A stretch of 64,000 nt of DNA from Candidatus Zipacnadia bacterium (GCA_029821735.1 JALGSU010000015.1:27960-91959); one strand, 5' to 3'; shown: positions 19,130 to 29,896, counted from the stretch's first letter. Numbers and translations: made by a program. The notes: generated by a model from the letters alone, not told the origin.

Positions 19130-19161
19130 CGTGACCTCCACGCGACATGAAATGGTGTGGC

Positions 19162-22100
19162 TTACTCCGTGACCTCAAATATCGATTGCACGGCTGGCTG
19201 CCGCGCCTCAGCCGCCAGGTCGCGACCGTCAAGCGTCAGCACCGACCCCTCCACCATCACCGCCGGCTTCAGCGTCCCATCGCGGTCGATAGTGACCACC
19301 GCCAGCTGCGCGTTGCTCGCGAACCCTTCGGCCGCAACATCCCCCGGCGCGTCCTGCAGCAACACCCAGTATTTCTCCTGCAACTCGTGCATGTTGTCGT
19401 TCTCCACCGTCACGTTGACGAGCGTTGTGTCGTCGTCATCTACTACAAACCTTGCCCAGTCAGCATAGCCGGTCACGTCGAAGTCCGGCCCGTGGGGCAG
19501 CAGGATCGTGGTGAACGTCTTCGTCTCGCCGGCCTGCGCGATCCCCGTCCAGCTCTGGCGTAACTGCGTGCCAGAGGTGCGATACGGGTTGTCTTCGTAG
19601 CGATCGAGCACGGTGAAGCGAGTGTCCTCGCGCGGAGCGTACTTCACCAGCAGGTCCCACGCGGGGTTGCGGAACGAGTGCACGCCCTTGCCCAGCCCGA
19701 GACCCGTGAAGTAGATCCACTCATAGTAGGCGTTGAACCAGTTCTCACCCGCCTGCGGTCCAAGATCGCGGGTCTGCCAACAGGGCCCCACGCGCACCTT
19801 CATGTCTGCGTTGAAGGTGAGGCTATCTTTGACAAGCATGAATCCGTTCTTCACGAAGACGATGTCGCGCACGTAGGTGATGGGAAGCTGCGAGTAGCGA
19901 TCCGCACGCACGCGCGCATATGTCACCGCCCCGTCCTCAACGAAGCGGGGCACCTCTGTCCGCATCGGGCGCGGATCGGCCGCCAGCCCCTCCATGTCTT
20001 CAACCCACATGGTGTTGTTGAAGTCCTGCGATCGCTCGTAATAGCCCTGGCCGGCCAGCAGTGCCGTGTCGTGCACCATCATCGTCACGATATTCCCAGG
20101 CAACACACCGCAGTGCCCGCCCTTGTCCATCAACTCCACCATTGCCCAGAGCTTCTGCGGGTCGTTGCCGGAGGTGAGAATGAGCTTGTCGGGCACTTTC
20201 TCGTCAACCATCTTCGCGCCACTCCACCCGGGCCGCGCCGCCTTATCCTCGGCCGTCTCACTCACCACGCGAGTGCGGAAGGTAACTTCGCTGTTCTGCT
20301 CAGTGGCAACGGGCGCGACGCTGTCGTCGGCATACAGCCAGGCCCGACAGAAGCCGTCCGCGGTGAAGTCTCGCGGCCCATGGTACTGGTCATGCCGAGG
20401 CGAGAAGTGGTTGTACATATACTCCGCAATGCGGTGTGCCTGCCACCGGAACCGCCCATCGCCGGTCAGCCGGCCCATCAGCTCGTAGTAGGCCATCGCC
20501 GATCCCGAGCCGGCGGTCCAGCCGCTGGTGTCGCCGAAGTTGGGCACCGCCCCCGACGGCGCCGCGTATCGCCGCCACCGGCCCAGCGCATCCACCCATT
20601 CTGGATGTTTGGCGACCTTGTCGAGCGAGTCAAACGCCATGTTCCACCAGACCGGATATCTGAACCCGACCCAGTGATAGCCTGCCGAATTGTCGGTGCA
20701 GTAACCGAACTGGTCATACTTGGGCTGATGCCAGTCGATGTATTCGTTGATCCGGGGCGAGACGGGTTTGCCGAGCTGCTCGGCGAAGAACTTCGCGATT
20801 TGCATCACTCCGAAGCGATGCCAGCAGCGATTGTGGTAGCCCCACTCGCCAAACATCCATCCCTCGTCATGCTCGGTGGCAATCCGCGCCCATATCTCCT
20901 GGAAGTCCTGCTCAATGCCCGCCGGAGCGAGATCGGTGCCCGGATCGTGCTGCCAGATCAGATACCGCGCTTCGCACAAGGGCAGCATCTTGTCCCTGTC
21001 GATCGTTGTCTTCTGATTGCCGATAGCTACTTCCAGCCCGCGTCGCACCCAGTCGGCGTACTGCGGGTGGCCCGTCAGTTCATAGAGCGCGTATGCCTTG
21101 ATCACATTGCCCGCGATGTGGGAGGCCTTCTGTTCGATGTAGATGTCCATGTACTTCTCCAAGTAGTCGGCCACGTGCGTCCGCATATAGAGCTCGTAGC
21201 CGCTCCTGTCATTGATGTAGCCATGTTCGAGAATGCCGCGCCGGTGGTCCTCGTATGCGTTGTGGACCACTCGGTCGGGGCGCATGTGATGCACTTCACC
21301 GGGCGGATTGGCGATCATCGGCGCGGGCTCGGCCCCGGCCAGCAGTTCGTATGGTTCGGCGCGCAACATCACCGCGTCCCCGCCGACTTCGGCCGCCAAT
21401 CGCACCTCATAGCCGCCCGGCTCGCCGGGCATCGCGTCCAGCGTCAGCACGTCGCTCACGCTCTGGCCATTGGCAGCCTGCTCGTTGATCTCGACGCTAC
21501 CGACTTCGCCCTCGGGGCCAATCAGAGCCAGGCGCTTGACGGTCAGATCAGCGCCGCGCGCGTCCGCCTGATAGCGCACCGTCCATTTGCCCCCAGCTTG
21601 CGGGCGACTGCTCGACATGGACAGTATCGCCGTCGCTGCAGCCGAGCCCAGCAGGCGGAAGACCGATCGCTCCTTCGGGTCGCCACTGAAATTCCAGCCA
21701 AGCTGATTGAGCTTCTCATCGGCGTCGATGTCGCCGAGCAGGAAGCACGCGTGCAGCACGTCGCCGGCCTGAGGCGCAACTTCCATGTCAGCCCAAGGCA
21801 CTGCCGCCTCGACGATGTAACCCGCCTCGGTTTCGCGCGTCGCAACCAGCGAGTTCTCGGTCAGCTTCCAGTAGCTGTCGACGGTGTCGAGCTTGCGGCC
21901 GCCGGGATCATCGATGAGTTGTCCGCGAGCGCCGGGATGCACTTCATACCGGACGTTCAAGTTCGGGGAGTCAGTGAAGGGACTGTTGGTCTTCAGCGGC
22001 TTGCGGAAGCTGTGTATCTGGAGCATGACGCTGTCGCAAAACCACCCGGCAGGCCCTGCGTTGTGCGCGCCGCCGGGCCTGATGCCGCGCAAATCATCAT

Positions 22101-22410
22101 CGGTGACATCGCCCGCAACGTAGAGATAGGTCTCATCCCATCCCAGGGCAACCCGCGCGCTGAGGTCAGCCGAACCCTTGAACGGGTTGTCTGGGTTGGT
22201 CGTCAGCGCAGTGATAGTCGCGTCCTCAGCGGCCTGCCCGGCGTCGATGAGATAGCTCCTGCGTGCCATATCCCACTCGCCAAGGTCGGCGTCGACCGTC
22301 ACGGCGAATTGCTCGATCATCAGCTCGTCCGGGGCAGGCACCACTTCAGCCGCTCGTGCCGCGCAACTCGCCAGAATCGTGATCGCCAGCACCATCGTCG
22401 CACGCTTCAC
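19162..22410 (-). CDS. Secreted CBM9-like plus heparinase II/III-like protein
   Basis: 1082 residues starting at GTG 22410; the signal peptide is followed by residues ~30-230 of a CBM9/DOMON-like module (VTVDADLGEWDMARR, TYLYVAGDVTDDDL, GYIVEAAVPWADMEV). Residues ~380-700 are helix-rich with YHNRCWHRFGVMQIAKFF, GYHWVGFRYPVWWNMAFD and GSGSAMAYYELMGRLTGD, consistent with an alpha/alpha toroid of uronate-lyase type. The rest is a beta-sandwich (MVHDTALLAGQGYYERSQ, YVRDIVFVKNGFMLVKDS, FTTILLPHGPD) as in heparinase II/III and chondroitinase-like lyases. The toroid-plus-sandwich order is the basis of the call; catalytic Tyr/His cannot be pinned without alignment. 32 bases upstream of the isomerase gene. 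Confidence 0.68.
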   Translation of the reverse strand: MKRATMVLAITILASCAARAAEVVPAPDELMIEQFAVTVDADLGEWDMARRSYLIDAGQAAEDATITALTTNPDNPFKGSADLSARVALGWDETYLYVAGDVTDDDLRGIRPGGAHNAGPAGWFCDSVMLQIHSFRKPLKTNSPFTDSPNLNVRYEVHPGARGQLIDDPGGRKLDTVDSYWKLTENSLVATRETEAGYIVEAAVPWADMEVAPQAGDVLHACFLLGDIDADEKLNQLGWNFSGDPKERSVFRLLGSAAATAILSMSSSRPQAGGKWTVRYQADARGADLTVKRLALIGPEGEVGSVEINEQAANGQSVSDVLTLDAMPGEPGGYEVRLAAEVGGDAVMLRAEPYELLAGAEPAPMIANPPGEVHHMRPDRVVHNAYEDHRRGILEHGYINDRSGYELYMRTHVADYLEKYMDIYIEQKASHIAGNVIKAYALYELTGHPQYADWVRRGLEVAIGNQKTTIDRDKMLPLCEARYLIWQHDPGTDLAPAGIEQDFQEIWARIATEHDEGWMFGEWGYHNRCWHRFGVMQIAKFFAEQLGKPVSPRINEYIDWHQPKYDQFGYCTDNSAGYHWVGFRYPVWWNMAFDSLDKVAKHPEWVDALGRWRRYAAPSGAVPNFGDTSGWTAGSGSAMAYYELMGRLTGDGRFRWQAHRIAEYMYNHFSPRHDQYHGPRDFTADGFCRAWLYADDSVAPVATEQNSEVTFRTRVVSETAEDKAARPGWSGAKMVDEKVPDKLILTSGNDPQKLWAMVELMDKGGHCGVLPGNIVTMMVHDTALLAGQGYYERSQDFNNTMWVEDMEGLAADPRPMRTEVPRFVEDGAVTYARVRADRYSQLPITYVRDIVFVKNGFMLVKDSLTFNADMKVRVGPCWQTRDLGPQAGENWFNAYYEWIYFTGLGLGKGVHSFRNPAWDLLVKYAPREDTRFTVLDRYEDNPYRTSGTQLRQSWTGIAQAGETKTFTTILLPHGPDFDVTGYADWARFVVDDDDTTLVNVTVENDNMHELQEKYWVLLQDAPGDVAAEGFASNAQLAVVTIDRDGTLKPAVMVEGSVLTLDGRDLAAEARQPAVQSIFEVTE

Positions 22411-22452
22411 AGTCGCTCGCTCCCTCCAACGTTTCGCCGAAACCGATACCCT

Positions 22453-24453
22453 CTATTTCATCGTCGGGATGATGATTCCCCGCAAAATGATGTTCTGGCA
22501 GAACATGAAAACCAGCAGCGTCGGGATGGACCCGAGCACAAATGCCGCCATCACCATGTACGGGAACTCGGCCGCGGTCTGCTGGTACTGGTAGAGCCAC
22601 ACCATCAGCGTCCACATGTGCTTGTCCTGACAGACCAGGAAGGCCCACATAAAGCCTCCATACGCCGCCATGAACGACAGCAGCGCCATGTAGGCCATGA
22701 TCGGCTTGGTCAGTGGCAGCACGATGCGGCTGAAAATGGTCAACTCGCCCGCACCGTCGAGCGTCGCTGACTCGAAAAGCTCTCCGGGAAGGCTGTCGAA
22801 GAAGCCTTTGAGCAGGAATATCGAGAACCCGCTGGCCAGTCCGGGCAGCACCAGCGCCGCGAAAGTGTTCAGGAACCCCAGTTCCCGCAGCAGCAGAAAG
22901 TTCGGGATCATCGAGACCTCGGCAGGGAAGGCCATCGTCGCCAGCAGGAAGAGCAATATCTGGTGTGTCCGCCGCAGCCGGAAGCGGCTCAGCGCATACG
23001 CCGCCAGCGGGTTGACCGTCAGCGTCGCTGCGATGCTCAAGAGCACCAAGATGAAGGTGTTCAGTAACGCCCGCCCCTGGACGGTCATGAAGCCGAATAC
23101 CTGCCTGAAGTTGAAGGTCAGGCACTGCCGAACAAATGAGGTCTCATGGTCGAGGAATTGACCATAGTCGACCTCGGCGATGGGCACCCCAATCTCGTCA
23201 AGCCCGCCCGCGTGCCAACCGCACGCCGCGTTGACGCCGGCCACGGTCCCGTAGCGACCTTCCAGGAACTCCCGGTAACTGCTTTCGGCGGACACTTGCC
23301 AGCGCAGCAGACGCTCCGGGCTCTGGCCGCCCAGAAACTCGCGCCACAGGTTCCGCTCCAGTGCGCTGGTCGGGGCGGTGCCTGTGAATGGCACGTCATC
23401 CCAAGACGTGTAGTCGGCCTCGACGAGCCGATTGAAGCGCGCCAGCCCGCCAGCCCTCTCGCGCAGGAAATCGATATAGTCCGGGCGCGCATCCACCGGC
23501 GCTCGCACCATCCACAGCGGCCATTTCTCATGGATGAAGGCCGTCCACAGTTCGCGCAACTTGGGGTTGTCGGGCCTGGCGACGGGTAGTGCCAGCTCGG
23601 CATAGCAGGCTATCGACAGGCCCGTCGCAGCTTTGAACGCCTCCAGTTCTCCCGCCGAGTTCTCCAGGTAGCGCACCCACAGATGCTGTGCGGTGATGGG
23701 GATCTTCCGCTCGGGAGGGAGATCCTCAACGAACTCAAGGTAGTCGCGGAAGCGCTGCTCATCGAGCGGCGGCAGCCACTCGCGCAGGTGGTATGGATAG
23801 GCCGCCTCACTGAACATCTCCACCAGGAAGAAGCTCGTGAAGCGCGCCTCCTGCCATGAATCGGCCATCGCCGCCAGCGCGTGCTTCTCCAGTTCACGCG
23901 GCGACAGATCCTCGCGCAGCTCTCCGCTGGCAGAGAGATACGCTTCCTCGTACTTGTTGCGCATGAACACCTGATAGTCGGCCCGCGTGAAGCGCGCGAA
24001 CATCGGCAATGTCATGAGCGGGTCGAGCGTCGCCAGCCACTCTTCATAGTCCAGCCCAATGCGCTCGATCTGTTCGGGCATCACAGTTTCAGCCCCGAAC
24101 ATGAAGGCCGGCTCCTCGGCGAACGCGGGGTCTTCGCGCATCCCGCGGAAAGAACTCCACTGCGGCTCGGGCCGGTACGCGGCGGAGAACAGCCGGAAGT
24201 CGCGCGGGAACTTGCGGTTGACGCTGAGATACTTCTCCGCCAGGAACTTCATATAGCGTTCCTGCCGGTCATACAGATACCGAGGCACCGGCGAATAGCG
24301 CTCGTAGTCCCAATCGTTGGAGACCGAACTCGAGAGCATGATCAGGAACGGGAGAAGCATGCTCAGACCACCCAGAACAAGCAGCAGGTAGCTGCCTCCC
24401 AGGAAGCCGATAACGGACAAGTTCTTTCTCCCGACTTTCGGTACTATCGGCAT
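22453..24453 (-). CDS. MalG-type (CUT1) ABC sugar permease with ~400-residue extracytoplasmic insert
   Basis: 666 residues. TM1 is at about 15-43 (FLGGSYLLLVLGGLSMLLPF). Residues ~450-666 are a standard MalG/UgpE permease core: RALLNTFILVLLSIAATL, AAYALSRFRLRR, and the EAA loop at 557-584 (LFESATLDGAGELTIFSRIV) that docks the ATPase. Normal family members are ~280 residues. The excess lies between TM1 and TM2 (~50-445), outside the membrane. It contains at least three degenerate ~65-residue units (starting near 237, 302 and 369) with patterns like LWREFL...YREFLEGRYGTVAGVN and YIDFLRERAGGLARFN...YTSWDDVP. It lies 18 bases downstream of the fusion permease with which it presumably forms the channel. 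Only a weak Shine-Dalgarno is visible. No ATPase is encoded in the window. Confidence 0.9.
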   Translation of the reverse strand: MPIVPKVGRKNLSVIGFLGGSYLLLVLGGLSMLLPFLIMLSSSVSNDWDYERYSPVPRYLYDRQERYMKFLAEKYLSVNRKFPRDFRLFSAAYRPEPQWSSFRGMREDPAFAEEPAFMFGAETVMPEQIERIGLDYEEWLATLDPLMTLPMFARFTRADYQVFMRNKYEEAYLSASGELREDLSPRELEKHALAAMADSWQEARFTSFFLVEMFSEAAYPYHLREWLPPLDEQRFRDYLEFVEDLPPERKIPITAQHLWVRYLENSAGELEAFKAATGLSIACYAELALPVARPDNPKLRELWTAFIHEKWPLWMVRAPVDARPDYIDFLRERAGGLARFNRLVEADYTSWDDVPFTGTAPTSALERNLWREFLGGQSPERLLRWQVSAESSYREFLEGRYGTVAGVNAACGWHAGGLDEIGVPIAEVDYGQFLDHETSFVRQCLTFNFRQVFGFMTVQGRALLNTFILVLLSIAATLTVNPLAAYALSRFRLRRTHQILLFLLATMAFPAEVSMIPNFLLLRELGFLNTFAALVLPGLASGFSIFLLKGFFDSLPGELFESATLDGAGELTIFSRIVLPLTKPIMAYMALLSFMAAYGGFMWAFLVCQDKHMWTLMVWLYQYQQTAAEFPYMVMAAFVLGSIPTLLVFMFCQNIILRGIIIPTMK

Positions 24454-24471
24454 GATCGCATTGCGAGTAGC

Positions 24472-27140
24472 CTAGTCCTCCGCTCTCCTGAATTCCACTC
24501 TCTTGAGTATCCGCAGTTGCCAGACGGTGAAGCCAATGAGCATCGAGCCAAGTATCCACGCCGTGGCTGTCGCGGGCCCGAACTTCAGGTCCGCGTACGC
24601 GGTGTACCAGATATGCAGGCTGAGCACGCGCGTGCCCGCGGCGCCACCCGTCATCACGAAGATGTTCTGCATCTGGTGGAACGTGCCTATGAAAGCGCCC
24701 ACAAAGTTGATCACAATCAGGGGGTAGAGCATAGGGAGCGTGATGTTGCGGATTTTGCTCAACATCCCGGCGCCATCGAGGTCGGCGGCCTCGTACAGGT
24801 CATCGGGCACGGTCTTCAGCGCAGCCAGGTAGATCAGGCTGCCCATCCCCGCCCCCGCCCACAGCACCGGGAGCACCACGCATATCGGGGCCCAGAAAGT
24901 GTCGCCGAGCCAGTCGATGGGCGTAACCTGCGCTCCGAACAACGCTCCCGCGCCCATGACCATCCGGTTAAGCAACCCATGCGCTGACCCCTCGAACATC
25001 TGCTTCCACATGAGCATGACGACGACGCCGCTGCATACCTGCGGCAGGAAGAAGACCGTGCGGAAGAATGTCTTCGCGCGGGGGATTTCGTTGAGCATGA
25101 TCGCGAGGATGATGGGCGCAACGAAGGTCAGCCCCAGGGCCACACCCACGTACTTGAGCGTGGCCAAAATCGACTGCTGGAACTGCTCATCCAGGACCAC
25201 GTTGATGAAGTTGTCCATCCCTATCCAGCTGCGCTGCCCCATCAGCCGGTAGTCCATGAAGGCCATCGCAGTCCCACGCACCAGCGGGTAGTATGCCCAC
25301 AGAGCGATCGAGAGCAGCGCAGGCGCCAGCAGGGCCCACGGCAGCCACACGGAGTGAACGTTGCGCTTGCTCTGAGTGCGCTCGGACTTCGCCAGCTCGA
25401 CCTCGGCCTTCTCGCGCATTGCTCGGTAGAACAGAAGTCCGAAGAACCCAACGATCACCAGCGCCACCGCCAGCCCTATGTATGCGCGGTGCCGGTAAAC
25501 GCGCATCTCTTCCTCCGGCCGCGATCGCATGATGTAGCTATTGGCGCGATGCTCCGCCGCTGCGAGAGCCGCGACGTAGTCATACTCGGGGTCTCGCGCC
25601 AGTTCGTCGAAGATCATCGCCAAATCGTTGCGCGCCACCTGCAACCAGTTGGCGTTCCACGGCTCGTAACGACGGAAGCGCATGATCCGCCCGTAGTCAC
25701 GCCGCCAGTGATCGGGGATCTCCTCAACATACTCGTCCATGCCCGCGCGCCGCAGTTCGTCAGGCGTCGTGAACATCGCGAGGCCCTGCTGGACCATGTA
25801 GCGCGTGTACATCGTCTTACCGAGGTCACTGCCCAGACTCGCGGCGATCGTCCACGATTTCTCGCGCTTGATTCGCTGGCGGTCCCCCGCCAGCCCAGGG
25901 CTCAGGCCCAGCCAGTGCGGTTCGAGATACAGCGCAGGCGGCATATCGGCAGTGCGCGGCGGCACGGCCCAGAAGCCCATCTGGTCGGGTCGGACCTCCA
26001 GGCTCGAGGTGAAGTCGACTGTCCCCACGCCCGCCTGGTAGCACGCAATCTCTCCCCGCTCGAACAGTTCGTTCTTGTGCACGGGGTCGTCAGTGGTATA
26101 GGTGCGGGCAACGCCCTGGATGATGTCGTCCCGGGCGAAGCGTATGCGCTTGCCGTCACTCGGGCGTGTGACCATTCCGGCCGCGATGTCCGCCTCAGTC
26201 AGGTCGATCGGTTCCTCGGTCTCGGGGTCTCGGATCCACTTCTGATAGAAGCAGCGGTGCAGAAAATCGTAGGCGGCGATGACCTCGGGTGTGCCGAAAG
26301 TCACTTTCCACTCGCTGGGCAGGTAGGCCAGGCTCTCGCCGGTATCCGGATCGAGGAACGCCAGTTCCTCCTTCGGCCACCAGTGCGTCTTGCCCGTGTC
26401 CGGATTAGTTTTGCCCTCCAGCACGAAGTTCCCGCCCGACGCCCACACCCACGGGTAGAGATAGATGTGGAAGCGGTGCAGATACAGACCCCACCGCCCC
26501 GATTGGTGCTTGGCGCCGGTGATCTGCATGTGTGGCCACGTAAGCCGCTGCATGGCGTAGAAGAACTCGTCCCAATCGGCGGGCGGCTCCTCGCTCACAC
26601 CATGCTCGCGCAGCAGGTCTTTGCGGTAGATCAGGCCGACGTAGTCAGCCCGCCGAGCAGGAATGGAGTAGACCGTCCCCTCGCTGGTGACGATCTTGCG
26701 CTGCATTGGCGTAAGTTGCTTCCAGTAATCCCACAGTGCCTCATCGTCATCGATCTGCCCGTTGAGATCCGGCTTTCCCTCTGGGCCAAGCTTCGCCTCT
26801 CCGTTGCTGAGCACCCCGTCATGACCGACGAACTCGTTCAGTGGCTGCAGGAATCCCTGCTCACGGAAGCTGGCGATCTGGTTGGTCCACATGTTGAAGA
26901 CGTCGGGCCCGGCACCCGTCGCGAACGCCATGATCTTCCCTGACGTGTAGCCCATTCCGCCCTGCACCTGCAGCGGCGAGAACCGCGTGCAGATGATGCT
27001 GGGATCCTCGCGCATGACCTCAAAGCACACCAGCGGAATTCCGGCTCGGCAGCGAACCCAACGCACGCGCGCAGGATCATGGCCGCCACCAGTCCAGTCA
27101 GGACCGTGCGCGGCCATGCTCGCCCTCGATTATGCGCCAC
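24472..27140 (-). CDS. Solute-binding protein fused to MalF-type ABC permease; N-terminus frameshifted
   Basis: The main frame (24472-27117, 881 residues) holds a family-1-like solute-binding domain (~20-540; ATGAGPDVFNMWTNQIASF, GLIYRKDLLREHGV, DWDEFFYAMQRLT) running directly into a membrane segment (~546-563, AVALVIVGFFGLLFYRAM) and then a complete MalF/UgpA-like permease (~590-875; PALLSIALWAYYPLVRG, EAA loop at ~772-799 LYEAADLDGAGMLSKIRNIT). The main frame has no signal sequence. The next frame, from GTG 27140, encodes one: TVLTGLVAAMILRACVGFAAEPE. The frames must join near 27040-27055, so a small indel is inferred. The topology then works: exported binding domain, TM to cytoplasm, permease. 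Ten bases from the LamG gene upstream. Confidence 0.88.
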
Positions 27141-27150
27141 CCGTACCCCG

Positions 27151-29896
27151 TCACCGACCGTCAGCGTAAAGCGCCCCCACTTCCTCGGAGTTCAGTGACC
27201 TCGTGTAGAGGCGAATCGCGCCGACGTCGCCCTGGTAGTAGTCCTTCTTGCCATACCACGAGCCCACATGGAACTGCTGAGTGTACGCGAACCATTCGAA
27301 TCCGAGCGATTCCGTATCGTAGGCCTGCTCCTCAAGCTTCTCGCCATTGATGTAGAACGCTGCAACGCCGTCCGCATGGGTCGCCGCCACATGCGTCCAC
27401 TCCCCGATGGGGATGTGCATCGTACACCAGCCGCAGTTCGCCCTCCGCCGCCCCGCCCTTGTCGACCCACAGTCGCGGCTGGTTTCGGTAGTGGAAGATG
27501 TACGAGCGGGTGATCGCCTCGGGCATGTCCCCGGGGCGCACCCAGAACTCGTAGCTGAAAGCCTGCATCGGGAAGATGGTACGCTGATTGTTGTCATCAG
27601 GAGCGCCCAGCGTCGGCTCCAGGATCGGTTTGATGGGAATGGTCCCGTCATCATCAAGCCCGTCGAAGCGCAGGAAGCCATTGCCGTCCTCCGCCATCCA
27701 TTGTGGCCCGGCCAGGAAGAGCGCGTGCCCATTCCGGCTCTCATCATAGACCGCCTTTAGCGGCTCCTCGCTCATCGGCAGGTCGATGAGCAGGTCCTCG
27801 CTTGCCTCCATACCCGCCGGCACCGGCACCACCGTCACCCGCGGGGCCTCCTCCACCCCAACGGCCCCGAACGCGACGTCGTCGAGCCACACCTGCCCCG
27901 TGCCATCCAGCTCGAAGGTGATCGTGGTCGAGTCCCGCCGCTTCGGGGCCTCGGTCAGGAACGAGAACCGGGTCCAGCCGTTGTCGCCACGGGCCCCCAT
28001 GTAGAAGACATCTTCGGGTTCAGCCCCATACGAGTACTTCACGCGCGCCTGCAACCCTCGGCCCTTTACCCCCTCGGACTTCACCCATCCGCGTAGCCAC
28101 CACTTGTCAGCATACTGTTCGATGGCATATTGGTAGACTTGCACGGAGGCGTTGCCGGGTCCGTCGATGCGTAGCGAGTGGCTGTCCTCTCGCCCGACTT
28201 CCGCGTCCGGAATCCCCTGCTCCCAGACCATCGTGTGAGTTGGGTCCGGCCGCTCCGAGAGTTCGTCGAAAGTCGTCCCGTCAGGCCTGAATGTCGCGTA
28301 GCGGTCCGTCGAAGTCAGTACTTCGGGAGCGGGCGCGCTCTGGGCGTAGATTTTCGCCGCCTCATCCATCGGGATGCCCGTCATCACAAGCGTGTAGTTG
28401 CGCTCGGTTCCGGGATCGAGCTTGATCCGTGCCCCCTCCTCCTTATGGTGGAAGTCATAGCCCCAGTGACACAAGCCAATGCGGAACTCTCGGTCAAGCG
28501 CGTCGGGGTCATCCCACCCCATCGTGATCTTCCACGTCGGACACACCAGCGGGTCCGGGTAGAGGAACGATGTCACCTCTCCCCACTTGGTCGCCAGATT
28601 GTTGTAGCCACCCAGATAGTCAATCAGCGGGTAGCGCGCCCAGCCGCCGGCCTTGGCCTCATACACGTTCCACTCGTGCTCACTGGCGTTCCACTGGTGA
28701 GTCACCTCCGGCCCTGGCTCGCGGTTGTTGTAAGTAAGCGGGTCGGCCAATTCGTAGTAGTGGTAGTCCGACGGCTCCTCCCACGTGAACGTCACCTTCG
28801 CATCGTAGAGGTACCGGTAGACCTCCCGTTCAGCGTCCCAGTCAACCGTGCATACCTCTTCGGCCCGAGCCATTCCGGGCTCCTCAAGCACGAAGTCAAA
28901 GACCAGCTTCTCCCCCTGCTCGGTGATGTTCAGCGCGCTCGGCAGCTCCCCCGTGAGCGGCAATACACGCAGATACACCTTTGGCCCGACCCATGTGTAG
29001 TATTCGGGCCGCCAGCCGGGCCGCAGCTTCACGGCCTCGTGGAACATTGCCTCACGGCTGCCCTTGTATTTCGGGTCATTTCCCTGCCGCCAGTAGCGGC
29101 TGATGGGCTCGTTACCGTCGAAGATGATGACTCCGTCAGATGGCTCCTGCCCGAATGCCGGGTGCCCCAGCATCAACCCCTCAGTTGTCTCGATCCGCAG
29201 ATCCGGAACATGCGGCGGAACCGTCTCGCCAGACGGCTCAAGCTTCGTAACCGCGAAGTCTTCAAAGCGCACCCTTGACTGCCAGGCGGCCAGACCCACC
29301 TGCCCATTCTCATGCGGTAGCGATCGGTCCCAGTAGTCCATGACCGCCACGCCATCGAGACTGGCGGTGAAATGCGCGCCGTCGGCCTTCACGGTCAGGT
29401 TGTGAGGAGCACCGACTTCCACCTTGCAGGGGATCAACTGGAGGAACGCGCCCGTGGAATCCCACAGGGCCAACTCCCCCCGGTCTGCGGACAGCTGCAC
29501 CCGGTAGAAGTTGAGCGCATCGCTCCAGCGCACGATCACCCCGACGTCCCATCCGGGCAGGTTCTCGCCCCAGTGAAACCCCCAGCGCACGCAGCCGCCG
29601 GGCAACTGACGGCCCTTCCGGGCGCTCTCCTCCACCGTGAACTTCACGCTGATCTCCTGAGCCGGGCCCTGATCGCCCGGCAGCAGTCGTTGGGTCCAGA
29701 AGCGCGTGAGGCCCTGAGCAACAACCGCCCCGCCCTCATCGGCCCAACTGCCATGCGGTGGCTTCTCGGTGTCCGAGCCCTGCAGACTCAGCGCCTCGCC
29801 CCATTGCGCAACAGGCGGGGCCGACCACTCGGCTCCAGCCACAGAAACGGCTGCAAGCGTTACCCCCGCGATGAGACCCAGTAGCATCCGCATCAT
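27151..29896 (-). CDS. Secreted LamG-containing protein, frameshifted near its C-terminus
   Basis: The first frame (29896 down to 27332, 854 residues) starts with a signal peptide (MLLGLIAGVTLAAVSVAGAEW). Residues ~45-220 resemble the 3-keto-disaccharide hydrolase/LamG jelly roll (LNFYRVQLSADRGELALW, GAHFTASLDGVAVMDYWD). A long beta-rich middle follows, then a CBM-like block (GNASVQVYQYAIEQYADKWW ... GQVWLDDVAFG). The C-terminal LamG begins LLIDLPMSEEPLKAVYDESR and reaches GELRLVYDAH, after which the frame turns to nonsense. The continuation IPIGEWTHVAATHADGVAAF to GAIRLYTRSLNSEEVGALY is in the +1 frame and stops at 27151. The break is at about 27410-27425. Its ATG overlaps the stop of the preceding gene (ATGA). 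Confidence 0.82.

Noticed and set aside
19678..22770. A 1030-codon plus-strand open frame opposite the heparinase-like gene
   Set aside because: It spans two genes and their gap on the other strand, has no ribosome site or signal sequence and shows the typical antisense composition.
24454..24471. Possible missed stop making the two permeases a single chain
   Set aside because: The first permease ends naturally (RRAED, TAG) and the second has its own Met and TM1.
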